Counted from the stretch's first letter, positions 1 to 12,600 are shown. The stretch: DNA of 64,000 bases from Ligustrum vulgare (GCA_963555705.1 OY743183.1:48721466-48785465); one strand, 5' to 3'. The notes: generated by a model not told the origin, from the letters alone. Program-made: numbers and translations.

Positions 1-1737
1 GTAACTATAATTTTTGATTGACATAAGAAAATTTTTAACTTCTTCTGAAAAGAATGTCTAGTTGAAATGAGATCTTTTAAATTCTGAAATCATGGCATAA
101 ATAGTAATAACTGTTTGATCATGCTCAAAATTCTGTTGAACTGTACTGAGAAACTGAAATATTTTTCTATGAATAAATATATCATAATGTACTGAAAGAA
201 TCACATCAAAGTGTACACAATGAACAAATTTACTCAAGTACAGAGTACTCTCGATGTACAAGGCAAAGACATTCAAATCTGATAAGCTGATAATCTGATA
301 AACTGTGTCATATGCGCATAGACTGCCCCAAAGGCTAAAGCACCCTAGTACACGGCCCAAAGCCTATATGTGCACAAGAGTGGGTCCCAAAGACCTCTGA
401 TAATCTGGTCATACACTGTGGAAACGAATTCACATCAGTGCAGAGCGGGTAATATCACCTGGGTACTTTCTGATGGTTTTTCACACTAATAATTTACATG
501 TAACAAATTCTTTTATAGAATAATGTACTAAATTTATAATTTGATCAACTTGAAATTTTAAAAGAAGAAGCCTAAAATCATGCTTCTAAACTTGTATTTG
601 TGAAAAGTAGTAATTTCCATAACTTGTCTACTTAATTGAAAACATGAATCGTATGGAAAATTTATGCCATTAAATATTAAAATTTAACTTTAAGGAAAAA
701 TAAGTTTCTCCACTCACAGAGATTGTGACTGAAACCTAGTTTGGCTGATAGGCCTGGCCAATCTCCGTGTCGCCTCCTGAAAATTAAATTAAAACCTTGG
801 ATCAACTTCAATAATTACAAATATTTAACAAATGCCCAAAATGAAATAACATCCTATACAATAACCACAAATTTCATATGCCTCCAACATTACATCCAAC
901 CAACCTTCTCTTATGTTAAATATAGCTTCATTATAACTAATATATCCTTTATTTAACCAATACCTCAATGGAATGCTCATAGACACCAAAAACCCCTTTC
1001 CAAGAAACTAGTAATGGACTAATTCTTTAACTTAATTGCATGGATAATTTAATCTCCAAATAAACATCACCAAATTAAGCATTTAAGCATGAAATAATTT
1101 AACATAGTCTCCAATAACTTAATCTTGCCCAAATCATGAATTTAATCCACTATTATTTCAAACCCTAGCATGTAACCACAATGAATTCAACCAAACTTGA
1201 ATATTTAGCCCAATATCTTTCAATGAGTCATAAATCCATCCAAAAATCTAACATTTAACTCAAAAATTAAAACCCTAAAATCAACAACATATCTCAAATT
1301 AATGGGTATTGCCTTACCTCTTGAAGGTGAAAATGAAGTCTTGAAGGTTGAATGAAAATCCATTTTTTTTCTTTTTCTTCCTTCCTTCCTTCCTTCCTTT
1401 TTCTTTTCTTTTTCTTTTCTTTCTTCCTCCGATTTTTCTCTTCTCTGCGTAACCTCTCTCTCTGGTAATGTCTATGTGTATGTCTTTGGTTTATTTGTCT
1501 ACCAATGTCAAGACAAATTAGTTTTGATAGAAATTGCTTGCTGGGTCCTTCATTTATCTTTCAATAAAATTCCCAAACATAAATGATAATAAGTCCCCCA
1601 ACTTATAATAAAATTTAAATGATCCCTAAAATTCTACTCATTTAAATTGGTCCCCACTTGGACTAAATTGGTCAAAAATAAATATTGACTTGATAAAATA
1701 ATTATTTGACTTGTAAAATTAAAAGTGAGTTGTAACA
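1..1737 (+). mobile_element. LTR of family A, 3' part (copy 1)
   Basis: This is the same sequence as 27072-28808, whose full LTR starts at 26441; about 630 bp lie left of the window. It contains a GGGCC-type motif region (330-370), a pyrimidine-rich tract (1370-1440) and a probable end at TGTAACA near 1737. It lies in an intron of the NUDT3-like pseudogene. The short reading frames inside it (for example 58-360 minus) are conserved only because the whole block is duplicated. Confidence 0.65.
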
Positions 1738-2224
1738 ATGTGCCTCGGCATTTTGTTTGTACCTAGAGAACATACACATCATGCTCATAAGCATGAATCT
1801 ATAAGCTTAAAGATTTATGGATGCACAAACGACCAGCTCATGCATGGTTTTCATAGGAAATAGCCTAATTATTCACTTTATGGGCATAATAAGTAATAGT
1901 TGTAAGGAAATGAACTTAAATTAAAAAACATAAATTTTAAATATCTGACAACATTGTTCAAATAATAGTTTTCATTCATTTGAAGAACTCATGTAAATTG
2001 TAATATGTCCAAAAAACTAGTTTCGTTTCTTTCAAGCACTCATGGAGAATTTACGAACATAAGATATAAGTTCTAAAAAATATCTATCGATATCATTAAA
2101 AAATAAAATTCAAAGAAAGTGGAAACTAGTTTTTACAGAAAAAATGGAAAGGACAGTCTGATTTCTTAAATAAGAGGACTTGGCAAGTGAAAATGTAAAA
2201 TATCCAAAGCTCTGCATTATATAC
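1738..2224. other. Intron sequence, nothing recognised
   Basis: AT-rich sequence between LTR A and exon 5 of the NUDT3-like gene. I see no coding pattern, repeat or RNA gene. It is identical in copy 2 (28809-29295). Confidence 0.6.
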
Positions 2225-2727
2225 CTTTTCGAAGTTATTTCAAAGAACTGACCGTATTTACATCATAGGGAACATATTGAGGATCTTCTTTTGCAAGCAA
2301 GCTTCTATACTCCTCCAAAGGGATATATTTAACAGCTGAAACTTCAGATTCCTTGAACAAAAAAATAAAAAATAAAAAAATGGTGATAGCAAATATTGAG
2401 AAATCTTTGAAGCAGAACAGAATAAATTAGATTATAAGGGGTAAACTAATAAAAAGAAGGGTCAGCTTAATCCAAGATATATCTTCATCGAACCCAATTC
2501 CTAATATGATGGCAGCAAGCATCGTTCAAACAACTAAACTTGATAACTGCTCGTTTTGAAACATAAATGTGTTTGTCAAAGAAGTCACACAGCAACCATT
2601 CTTTAATTAAAGTAAACATATGAATAATGAAACACGTGTAGAGTAGTATGCCACTAAGCAGAGCTTACATAAGGGCAGATGAATGGTTAACTGAGGTCTG
2701 GTTTGAAATGTATGAGCTTTGTAATAA

Positions 2728-4401
2728 TGATGTAGGACAATCTTATTCTAAATAGGATAGTTTTTCTCTTTTTCTTCTTCTTTCTTATTTAGAATAAGAT
2801 TTCTTTTTTTCTTTTTTATTTAGAATATGATTTCTTTTTTCTTTTTTCTTTTTTTTTTTTAAGATTAGGATTTTAGTTTTCTTTCCTTTTAGAATTTTAG
2901 TTTAGTCTACTTATATTAGTAAGATTAGGGAATTATTTTGCTCATATAAACAAAGGTTTTATACACTTTTAAATAATCAATTCGATACAATAAAAACATT
3001 TCCTACAAATTTTCTAGTTTGTCAACTTTATTCTTGTTTCAAAAATTTCAATTCAACTTTTGCACCAAAATTGGTATCAAAGTAAGGTTTGCCCTTGCTG
3101 ATCGATCTATGGTGATAGTAACACTCATCCACGTGACGATGGTTGGAGGATAGCAAAACCAACCGCGGTCCAAAATCTAGAAGGATGGATATGTATGAAT
3201 AAGAAAGTCACAAGAATTTCCAGGTTTTAATTGTTATGAATGTTGGTTGCTTGGACAAGTCCAAAACACAGACCAGAGATCAAAGAATTTCCTCAAATCC
3301 CAACTGTGTTTGAATAACCAAGAGCTATCAAGAACTCTTCAAAGATGTACCTGGGAAATATTAGATATAAAGGAGCCCAATTTGAAGCGCAACAACATTT
3401 TAGAAAAAGATGCAGAATCGACAACAAAGCACGCGATGTGATAATAGACCATAGGAGTAGTGAGAATTTGGTATCCAAAGTATTGATGAAAACTTCAAAT
3501 TTGAAAACTCAAAAATATTCATCTTGCTATCAAGTTTCACAAGTTAAAAGGATGCGAGAAATTCAAAATATCGAGTCACACTCTAATGATCGAAAGTTGA
3601 ATTTCAGAAGCGTCCGATGGAGGAGAAGGGAATTGAACTTTCTAATTACGAAGGAATCAAAGATGAAAGTTATCAAATTAAGGGGAAAAAAATTGTTGAC
3701 CTCCCCTGTAGTTTCAATGCTAATGAATTGCTAAGCATAAGGAAAATATGGACAATGTTGATTAAGTCCCCCATACCAGTTCTTCTGTATTGAAGAAAGT
3801 CATTGGACATTATAGTAGAAGATGATAATGAATGTCACATGGGAATTGGTCTTGAAGAAAATATAATGAATAAAGTAGGAGCAAAGTTGACTTCAAACAA
3901 TGCAACTAAAGAATATAACACGTTTATCAAGCACATCAAGAAATGGACATTTCTTCAATATGAATATAAAAATAATTTTTTGAGTATTTTTCTCCCAATT
4001 GATTGATTGATTTTAATTTTTTATAACCAAACTCGTGGAAGAAATTTTTCCAAAGTGAGAGAGTGATGTAGGACAATTTTATTCTAAATAAAATTGATTT
4101 CAACTCTTTTTCTTTTTCTTTCTTATTCAAAAGATTTCTTTTCTTTCTTACTTAGAATATTATTTTCTTCTTTCTTTTAGATTAGGATTTTAGTTTTCTT
4201 TCCTTTTAGAATTTTAGTTTAGCCTCCTTATATTAGTAATATTAGGAAACTATTTTGCCAATATAAACAAAGGCTTTCTGGCTTTGTACACTTTTCATTA
4301 ATCAATTTCAATCAATTCAATACAATGAAATTGTTCTCTACAAAACATTCAGTTTTTCAAACTATATTCCTATTTCAAGAAATTTCAATTCCATTTCCAC
4401 A
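2728..4401 (+). mobile_element. Internally deleted Ty3/gypsy (chromovirus-like) LTR element, copy 1
   Basis: Two direct repeats of about 338 bp begin TGATGTAGGACAAT (2728 and 4064). The left one is followed by an initiator-Met-type primer site, TTGGTATCAAAG (3071). The right one is preceded by a degenerate purine tract (caaagtgagagag). The ~1-kb interior keeps a retroviral-protease-like stretch near 3420-3560 (residues DHRSSENLVSKVLMKTSNLK, where D-S-G-S would be expected), with the catalytic motif decayed. Reverse transcriptase and integrase are absent. It sits in the intron between E4 and E5. Exact ends are uncertain; no clean 5-bp target duplication was found. Confidence 0.7.
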
Positions 4402-4891
4402 CCCAAAGGAATCAAGGTTCAATAGTTTGTAATAATTTAATTTTAACCATGATATGTGTACATTCTAAACATCACCAACTTGAAGGAAGATGCCAAATCC
4501 CAACTTCCGTTAACTATAACTCAAGCGGTGAACTAGTTTTTCCAAACACGTTGTGAAGTCAAATATATGAATCTGGAACAACATTCGATCGCCCCATTTT
4601 AAGTTGCATAAGACATAAGAAATTTGCTACAAAATAAAAATCTAAATATTTCATTATTCATGAAGAAATCCATAAAATACTACAATGCTAGCAACAATTT
4701 TTGTGCCTCTTGAGCCAAACAATCATCTTGATCATATACGTATTGGGCCATACTTGATTATGAGGCTGATGTGTGTACTCTATCGGATGTGTGAACTATT
4801 TAAGATGTGAGAACTTGAAATTATGTGCGTATTTTGTAACTGAAACTAAGGCAAGCCAAAGAATGATAAATGTATGAATATAAAACATTAA
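4402..4891. other. Intron sequence, nothing recognised
   Basis: Intron of the NUDT3-like pseudogene. No coding or repeat signal is visible. It is identical in copy 2 (31473-31962). Confidence 0.5.
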
Positions 4892-5249
4892 GCCCTGTTA
4901 GGTAAACCATTTATAAATGGTTATTTACAGATTGTTTGGTAGAGCAAAAGAAAAAAGGTTTATAAACCAAATTATAAACAACAAAATTTCTCAAACCACT
5001 TTTTAACCACATACATTTTCTCACTCCAATTTTCAACAACACATTTTACCTAAAAAAAACCTTGTGAAGGCTGCCGAACACTCCCTAATATCGTGATGTG
5101 TCAACATTTAATTTGTCCATTTTTTTAAAGTAAAAAATGGTATGCGAAAATTTTTGACCATCCAAAATTGTTGACTTTTCAAAAAAACTGAACCAATGAG
5201 ATGTTGACACATGTGGCCATTTATAAACATTTTTTTACCAAACAGAGTC
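4892..5249. mobile_element. Tourist-like MITE (copy 1)
   Basis: Terminal inverted repeats GCCCTGTTAGGTAAA (left) and TTTACCAAACAGAGTC (right) are flanked by TAA on both sides (4889-4891, 5250-5252). A 3-bp TAA/TTA target is typical of PIF/Harbinger-derived MITEs. An inner inverted pair (GTGTCAACATTT / GAGATGTTGACACATG) makes it foldable. The first difference between the duplicated copies (5076 G against A) falls inside it. Confidence 0.75.
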
Positions 5250-5609
5250 TAAATAATTATTGTGAAATGGCAAGCAAGGATCGTTCAATCAACTAAATAG
5301 AAAACCTACTTCGTCAATTAGACTAGACATTGTGAGTGCCCTGTGCATGTGATGGAGAGCTTCATGTTGGGTTGGTCATAGATTTGATACAAACTAGTGA
5401 AATGACTAGTTCAGAAATAATAAGGTCATCGGGAATAATTAGAGATTAAGGTATAAACTAACAAAATTATTGTGTCGTTGAATCTGCTTTCAGACAGGTT
5501 TGAAAAAAAAAAATTAATGATTTAGAAACATTTATCTACACGAAATGAATTATTAAATAAACAACAGCCAACAATGGAAAGCTGTCTAATGGAAAATAAA
5601 CCTTAAGAC
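5250..5609. other. Intron sequence, nothing recognised
   Basis: Remainder of the intron before exon 4 of the NUDT3-like gene, with an A-run near 5502 that differs in length from copy 2. No other signal. Confidence 0.5.
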
Positions 5610-5706
5610 CTGAAGAGTGAAGGCCTCCAGCAGAATTGGATCTAGTGTCGTAACAAGACACACATCATTGTATTCATTGTTAATGAATTTGCCATCGTTT
5701 ATGACA

Positions 5707-7574
5707 CTGTAAACAAATGCAGAATTTATTAATAGCACTATTACCCAACGTTTTCTGTCCTGAATACACTTGCTTAAGAATGAAAAATAAAAAAATAAAA
5801 ATTGGTCTAAGAAGAACTTCCCAATGCACCAAAGCATCAGAACTAACAACATTTCATTTGGGAATCTTAAAATTAAAGGGAACAAATTTTGCAAGCATAA
5901 AAAGTAGAAATATGAATCAGGACACATGAACAACAATAGCACAAAGAAAGTATAATTATGAAGGATGCATGAGCATTGCATACATAAACAAGTATATTCA
6001 TTTCCTTGCCTAACTAAAAAAGAAAGGTCCAAAATCTAGTAAGAGTTCCTAAAGAAATTACAAGACCATCCCAAGAGAAGGAAAGAATGAAAAAAAGAAC
6101 ACAGAAAATTAACATAGGCCAACAATTCCTCTCTTTCTCAACCCTCATTAGCCTGTCTTGATCAGTTCACTAGGAACAGCTAAGGCTTTCTTTCTCTTCC
6201 CATCCTTTTAATCAACCTTTCACTGCCAAATCATCGCCAGTACCATTGGAAGTTTACTACTCTCAACTTGCCTAGTCAGTTTCAGTAATTCCACCCAATA
6301 TCTGATGAAAAATGTAATTTCTTGTGCAGCATGCAGTTCCCCATACTATAGAAACACTGCATCCAATTTGCCCACAAAATCCTAAGAATATAATCATCCT
6401 ATGGAACCCTTTCAACTGGCCCCACATCATTACAAATGCATTAGAGCTTCTCTAGCTCTTCCTATTTCTGCAATCATTAGTGGTATAAAGTTGCTTTACG
6501 AGAAAGAAAATTAACACCAAATCCAACTTTGCTTAACTAGAGAAACTTTATCCCCTTGAAAAATGTTTGAATTCTGACACAAAGTGCTTATTTGGTAGAA
6601 ATTATAATGGGGTTATAATAAAGAGAATCGATGGGTCCCATGAAATGTGTGGATAAAAATTAGGTAGTAGTTCTGAATGTAAGGTTAAAGTTAATGTTTA
6701 ACATTGACTTCAAATTATAAGGAGTTCTTAATTTTTCCCATAGATGCATAAATTTGTGCTTGGGATAGTAGTTGTGAATGTAAGGTTAAAGTTAATGTTT
6801 AACATTGACTTCAAATATCATGTATAATATTTCCTCTTTTCAGAATTGACTTCATCATCCCACGAAATGGGATAGTAGCTGCCAATCTTTGGTTAAAATT
6901 AATATTTAACTTCGACTCAAATTATAAGGAGCACATAATTTTTCCAAAAGATGCATAAATTTGTGCTTGACATATACTGAAGTTATCGGCCAGATCTCTT
7001 TAAATATCATTTTGGTGACAGATGTATAATATTTCCTCTTTTCATAAATGACTTCATGATCCTGTACTTAAGACCATAGTTCTTTAGGCACATAAGAAGG
7101 AAAGCATCTAGAATTTACATCCCATAGGAGCTAACAGACTTCAAAGAGGCTTTCATTTATTTGGAGAACTTAGATTAAAACATTAAATATTCTTAGCACT
7201 TTCAAAACTCTGCTACAATTATTTCTAATGTATTTGCTTTTCTTCATTATCCTTTAATGTTCTGCGCAAGCAAGGTATGACTAAATGCTGTAATTTCATT
7301 CCAACTATGTGTGCTCAGACTGGATATAGTAAATTTTTGCCAAGACTGGACATAAAACTTAATCTATATTCCAAACAAAAAATTCCATAGTGAAAGGAAT
7401 CACATTGGTTAATGGTTGAAACTAGTTTACAAGTACACAGTATAAGTTCTTATGCATCAGCAAGGAAGAGTTAAAAGAAAAGAATGAGGTGCAGTAAGAG
7501 TAATTAATATCAACTCACATCAAAATAATCATGCAACATTGAAAAGATGAACTAATGCAATTTTATTGACTAAC
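5707..7574. other. Intron 3 of the NUDT3-like gene
   Basis: Long intron between E3 and E4. Apart from the diverged tandem repeats at 6660-7062 I see no gene or element. Open frames on either strand are short and show no family similarity. Confidence 0.5.
6660..7062. repeat. Diverged tandem repeat in intron (copy 1)
   Basis: Three imperfect units share 'GTAAGGTTAAAGTTAATGTT', 'ACATTGACTTCAAAT', 'ATGCATAAATTTGTGCTTG' and 'ATAATATTTCCTCTTTTC'. The units start near 6660, 6765 and 6870. The array is present in copy 2 at 33731-34133. Confidence 0.65.
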
Positions 7575-7652
7575 CACTCTTGAAGAAATACAAATAGCGG
7601 TTCAAATGCATCCTTCGGAAGTATAATACCAAGCTCCTCGTGAAGTTCCCTC

Positions 7653-8477
7653 CTGCAAACACGAACAACTTCTTCATGAAGAGAAAGCGTCATTCAACAA
7701 ACCAGAAACAGAAATGAAAAGAAAGAACTTTTTAAGTATTGTTACTGAAAAGGAAATTATGGAATATAAGCTTATGCAGTTTTCCCATCTTTAATAAAAA
7801 GATATAGCATCTGTGAAATCATTCAGCAATCATCGTGTGAACAAAAAGATAACAATATCCTTTGCCTCCACCGATTGAATACTAACAATAATATTCAATT
7901 AGAACACTTGGGGGAAAATATCAAATCTTTTCTTAATGGAAGGTGTATCACAAAGTTTCAAAATGCTTGAGATCAGGCACGACAGTCACATATATATAAT
8001 ATGAAAAGGGAAAAAAGAAAGTAATAATACTGTAAATTTGTTACTCAGCTTATTAAAGACTTATTCAGGATAGAGAACAATGGTCAAACTTCTTTTAACC
8101 TGCTCAATCGACTGTTGCTTGTGCATAGTACAATTGAAAAAGTTCCCTCTCTTTTAGAAGCATTTCTCAACCAATATTCTTAAACTTACCTTCTGTAAAT
8201 ACTTTAGGTTGAATTTTTTATTTTTATTTTTGGTAAATGTATGGTTTTATCCAAACAGTTAAAAAGGAATGGATGAGAAATCTTCGTAGGGCTTTTCAAT
8301 ATGTAGATTTTTGAAGTGCGGAGAAAGTTGTTCTTGGAAAAACGCCAGAGGATCGCAAATAAAAGAAGGTGATGACTGACATCCAAGATTGAAAAGCTCA
8401 TGAGTTTCTCAAAAGGGTGATTTTATCAAAAACGATTTCTAATAATAATAATAATCAACCTAAATAGATCTCCTTAC
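7653..8477. other. Intron 2 of the NUDT3-like gene, nothing recognised
   Basis: AT-rich intron between E2 and E3; it contains a short (AAT)n run near 8443. No coding or repeat structure seen. Confidence 0.5.
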
Positions 8478-8990
8478 CTAGTTGTGACTAGAGATGAATC
8501 TCCAGCAGAAATATGACCAGCACTAGAAATATCCCATAGACCAGGCCATGAATCTTTACAGTCAGAACATTGCTGAAGTAGTAATTCTTGAGTGCTCTCA
8601 GCAAATATCCACACGTGAACAGCATGGTGGTAATCACCATCCTTGTGGATATCTCCCCTGTAAATTAACACAATATAAATGTGCATATAAGTACTTCAGA
8701 AATAGGATCAAGGTCATTCCCTAATTTTTTTCACAAAACAAAGATAAAGGTATAAAAGAAGGGTACAAGAAACACGATTAACAAAATTAGCAGAATGATA
8801 ACCAAAAAGTAGTGTGATTTGTTGATCATTATTTCTACATAAATTAGCACATGGGGCTCTTTACACTAGCAGACAAAATATTTTTCCTTACAGTTCTGAG
8901 CATTAAGATAATTGGTAATAGACATATAATAAAGTAGAACTGGTACATATATCTTTGGTTAAATTTCATTAGTTCTTAAATTATATATTA

Positions 8991-9449
8991 GAGCATCCGC
9001 ATTGGACATGTTGAAGTACATGTTAGTAGAATAAATTAGCAAGATGTTGAAATAATGCCTACATTGAATATGTTAAAATACATGTTAAGAGAATCTTTTT
9101 AACCACATGTTAACCTTTTTTGTTAAATCTAAAGAGTGTTTTAACAGGTGACATGGCATTTTTCTTCTTCTTCTTTCTTTTTAATTTTCTTTAACGTTGA
9201 TAAAAAAAAATAATTTTTTTGTTGATTTCATATTATAGGATTTAATGATATCAATATGAGTACCATATTGATATATAAGTTTTTGCTATTTTAAAAATAA
9301 ATAATCAATTATTTTTGGACTTAGCAAAGAGTTAACACATCCAGTGTAGCAATTAATAATTGTTAACTTTAACATGTGGATGTGTCATTTAAGATCTAGT
9401 TTTTTGTTTATGTGGCTAGCTAACTTTAACATGTCCAATGCGGATGCTC
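8991..9449. mobile_element. TTA-flanked MITE in intron 1 (copy 1)
   Basis: Perfect terminal inverted repeats GAGCATCCGCATTGGACATG at the left and its complement at the right end, flanked by TTA at 8988-8990 and 9450-9452. The TTA target suggests a PIF/Harbinger-type MITE. It lacks coding capacity. The rest of intron 1 (8658-8990, 9453-10111) shows nothing else. Confidence 0.8.
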
Positions 9450-10269
9450 TTATCATCTGCCACTATTTGTTAGCTTGAACATGACATATAGCTAGCTTGC
9501 AATAATAGTCACAAGTGGAAGTTTCAACAAGAAGGTCCAATTGCTAATACAAGAATATCATTACAATTCCAAATCTTTTTTCTTTCTTTTGGATGAGAGG
9601 ATAGAAAAAGAAACTCAATCCAGTAATAATTGGTGAATATAAATGTTTGCGAACAGGATGTCCTACTTGTATCAAGAATAAGAAATAGGCATAAACATAA
9701 CAGCATCCATTTTTTACACTTACTACTTGTTACTTTAAAATAAATTGTTGCCATAATAAGAAAATTGGTAAATTTCAGAAACCTCCCTGAGGTTCATGAC
9801 AATTTTGAAGTTGCATAGAAAAAAGTTCAGTTACTGTTTTCACCCAGAATTCATTCGTCTAATTATAATATGCAGAAAACAAATAAGTCAATCGCCAATA
9901 TAAGTCATTTAATTTCCCAAAATAAATAAATAAAATAGAAAGATGTCGAAATGATGGACGCTAAAATAGAACTTGTTTAGGAAAGAAAAAAGAAAAATAA
10001 TGCATATACATTTGAAAACAGCAATAAGCAAGGTAAAATCAGCATATTTATTCATTTTCATTTTCATTTTCATTTCTGGGTTTTTTTGTGGCATTCCAGA
10101 ATTGAGGTCACCTGGGTCTAGAGATGCCGGTTTTCTGCCCAGTTCTAGTGAGGACGTCAAGGCGTTCTTCTTCAACGACTTCAGCCGCCATTGCGTTTCG
10201 TACTAGAGTCAAAAGGTAGCGCAGAAAACACATTTTCTCAAGCTACTTATACTCGAGAAACTAGAGTTG

Positions 10270-11892
10270 TGATAAGTTCTTTATTAGCACGTATTTAATT
10301 CATTTATTATCTTATTTTGTTATTGGTTTGATCCTATTGAAGTATCGTTTAATGCATTTTCACTTATTGTGCTACGTAAGGTCAAAAAGAAGAAAAAGAA
10401 AGGAAACAGGACCAAAGAAATACAAAAAATCAAGAAGTGAGGTTCAAGGGCATATTCAAAGAGCTCCAAATCAATAATGGCATGTGGGAAGAATATTAGA
10501 TGCAAAAATTATGGTCAAAGAAGGTTTGGGGTGAAGTTAGAAATCATGAACCCGCAAGGATTGTGATCATGAATTTTAGTCATAGATTGAAGCTCAATTT
10601 TGTCGTAGAAGACTTTCAAATTTTGGAAGAGCTATTTCACAAATAACTGTATATATTTGAGTTTTATTTCCAACGCAACTTAAATCACCACAATCGGACT
10701 TCGGGAGAGAAAGTTATGACCAGAATATCGAACACAGGCGCTTCTAGGCAGAAATGCAATTACGGCCGTAAATTGTAAAGTTACGGCCGTAACTTCCAAA
10801 TTTCGAAAATTTTCAATAGCTTACTTACGACCGTAATAAGGAAAGTTACGGCCGTAAATTTCTCGCGAAGAAATCTCCTTATCTGATTCAAGGTCTATCT
10901 TTGGTATATCTTTGGGGTAAAGTTAGGGCACGATTTTGGGAGTATAAAATGAGCAAAATCACCACAAAAAGGAGGCTGGACATTGAGGAAAATTGAGAGC
11001 AAAATATAGAGCATTCTTTGGAGATTTTCAAGCGCAAGAATATCAACAACAATGGAATTCATGAAGCAACTTGAAGAATACTCCACAACCATGCTAGGCT
11101 AAATTCCATATCTTGTTCAAAGGGGAAGTTGTGTTAACTTGATTATATTATTTTCTTTTCCTACAAATTAGTAGCGTGAATTTATTCCTTTATTTCAATT
11201 GTTGGATTATTATGTTTTGAATGTTCAATTTAGTTTATTTGATTAATAGTTTAATTTGGCCGATCGGATTATTGATCTTTGGATTCATGAATATGCTATG
11301 TTTAGATTCTTGATCCGTAATTGTCATTGAATCTTTACTTTAGTAGCAAATAAATCTCGTGCAGGTTTAGTAATAATTCAACTTGGATTGATTAATTCAA
11401 GCTTGTGAAATTAACGATTCAATTCAATCTATTCTTCTAGATTTTCATACTAGTCGTGCATTAAATCTTAAGAGCTTGTTTAGGATTATTCGTGGCTAGA
11501 ATTGGTTCAAAGAACTTGTTTTGAATCAGAACACATAAGGAATAATTTAGATAATCAGAGCTTGTTGATTATTTATGATTGATAATTGAATTAGGGATAG
11601 AAACACGTTACAAAGAAAGGTATAACATTAATTGAGGGTACAACCGAACCCGAGAACAAGATTTCTTCTCATATTATTTCTCTAGTCATATTTAATTGCT
11701 TATTTTTATGCATATTTTTTATTCAAGCAATTTCAAACAACAAACCCCCCCCATTCAATTCTAATTGATCGAACAACTAAAATTAGTTTCCGTTTCTCGT
11801 GGGATCGACTCTTACTCTCGCTACTACATTAGTAATTAATATTTAGCGAGTAAGGAATTATTTATTATTTTGGTGCATTGCGACACGCATCA
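10270..11892 (+). mobile_element. Solo LTR, Tat/Athila-like (copy 1)
   Basis: It starts TGATAAGTTCTTTATTAGCA and ends GACACGCATCA, with a perfect 5-bp target duplication AGTTG at 10265-10269 and 11893-11897. Near the 3' end it carries the 'GTGGGATCGACTCTTACTC' block common in Tat-lineage LTRs. A cluster of TTACGGCCGTAA palindromes lies at 10757-10860. It has no internal region, so it is a solo LTR left by LTR-LTR recombination. It sits just upstream of the NUDT3-like start codon. Confidence 0.88.
10757..10860. repeat. Cluster of ACGGCCGT palindromes in the LTR
   Basis: Four short palindromes of the form TTACGGCCGTAA lie within about 100 bp of an AT-rich LTR. The third reads ACGACCGTAA here but ACGGCCGTAA in copy 2, a G-to-A change of the type left by CpG cytosine deamination on the other strand. 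Confidence 0.85.
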
Positions 11893-12216
11893 AGTTGCAA
11901 CACGATTTTGTAAAAAATTGATTTTGTAAAAATTTCGGTAATGCGACTTTAGTCAAATCGAAGAGTTATAACAGTTGAAAAAATATTTGTTTGTAGAGGA
12001 ATGTTTTAGGTCGATCTTTTTCCCAAGTTAGTGGTGGATGAATATTGAATCAGTTCTTTTCTTAAGAAAAATAAAATACGAGAAATTTTTACATGGTGAA
12101 TGAATCAGTTCTTTTCTTGAGAAGATGGAGAAAACTGTCATATTCTATATGCTACCTAGTCATTTTTGTGTTAGTTGCATCTAGTAACGGAGAAAGGTGG
12201 GATTAAGGGAGGAGTA

Positions 12217-12375
12217 ATGCTACTTGTATAACTATAGTTGACAATTATGGTTAATAACTCACGACGTGGTACAATTCTGTTAATTAATGCATCACATAAT
12301 CTCCATAATCAACACATAACAATTACCACTTCATAATTGTCAATCATAAGTTTGATAATAGTTGTACAAGTAGCA
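12217..12375. mobile_element. Short foldback MITE (copy 1)
   Basis: Inverted ends ATGCTACTTGTATAACTA and its counterpart AGTTGTACAAGTAGCAT, with a second inverted pair TTGACAATTATG / CATAATTGTCAA further in. The element is about 160 bp and non-coding. The target duplication is unclear. Confidence 0.65.
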
Positions 12376-12428
12376 TATTTTGGGAGGGAAGTTCCTCCTC
12401 ATTCAAATTTGAGAAATTTGCTTATGTA

Positions 12429-12600
12429 CTCCCTCCGTCCCAATTATATAAGTTGTTTTTCTTTTTTTCGTTTATCTCAATTATAAAGACTTATTCCTTT
12501 ATTGGGAAGTATTTATTTGTTTACCAATGTATCCCTATTTAATTATCACTTCCAATATAGTTTTGATATTAAATAAGAGTAAGTTGAAATTTTTTTTTTA
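12429..12600. mobile_element. Stowaway-like MITE, truncated (copy 1)
   Basis: It begins TA-CTCCCTCCGTCCCAATTATA, the classic terminus of Tc1/mariner-derived Stowaway MITEs in plants. The matching inverted end (GGGACGGAGGGAG) is absent downstream, so only one end remains. The right boundary is a guess. Confidence 0.6.

Larger units (their letters stand above)
2225..10191 (-). pseudogene. NUDT3: NUDT3-like Nudix hydrolase, N-terminal exons 1-5 (copy 1), frameshifted
   Basis: The family pairs an N-terminal Nudix/IPP-isomerase-like domain with a C-terminal peptidase-M49 domain. Exons: E1 10112-10191 (starts MAAEVVEERLDVLTRTG), E2 8478-8657, E3 7575-7652, E4 5610-5706, E5 2225-2351, all with GT/AG borders and compatible phases. 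The Nudix region reads SAGHISAGD in E2 followed by RRELHEELGI across E2/E3 (residues 87-96). E4 carries FINNEYNDVCLVTTL. E5 runs to PYDVN (residue 177), then shifts frame: family members have about two residues plus YGQ there, while here 7 nt seem deleted, giving TAA at 2235-2237 after residue 183. The other frame recovers YGQFFEITSKR up to the donor at 2224. Later exons would lie left of the window. A Nudix-only protein of 183 residues remains possible because this copy's Nudix box is intact. Confidence 0.85.

Noticed and set aside
58..360. 100-codon minus frame repeated at 27129-27431
   Set aside because: The repetition reflects the tandem duplication; the frame is inside an LTR and has no family similarity.
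3345..3734. 129-codon frame repeated at 30416-30805
   Set aside because: Not a host gene: it is the decayed protease region of a deleted Ty3/gypsy element between two LTRs.
2723..4437. Possible 10-bp target duplication TTTGTAATAA flanking the chromovirus-like element (before 2728 and at about 4427)
   Set aside because: It does not adjoin the right LTR end as I place it and is longer than the 5 bp usual for this class; chance in AT-rich DNA is possible.
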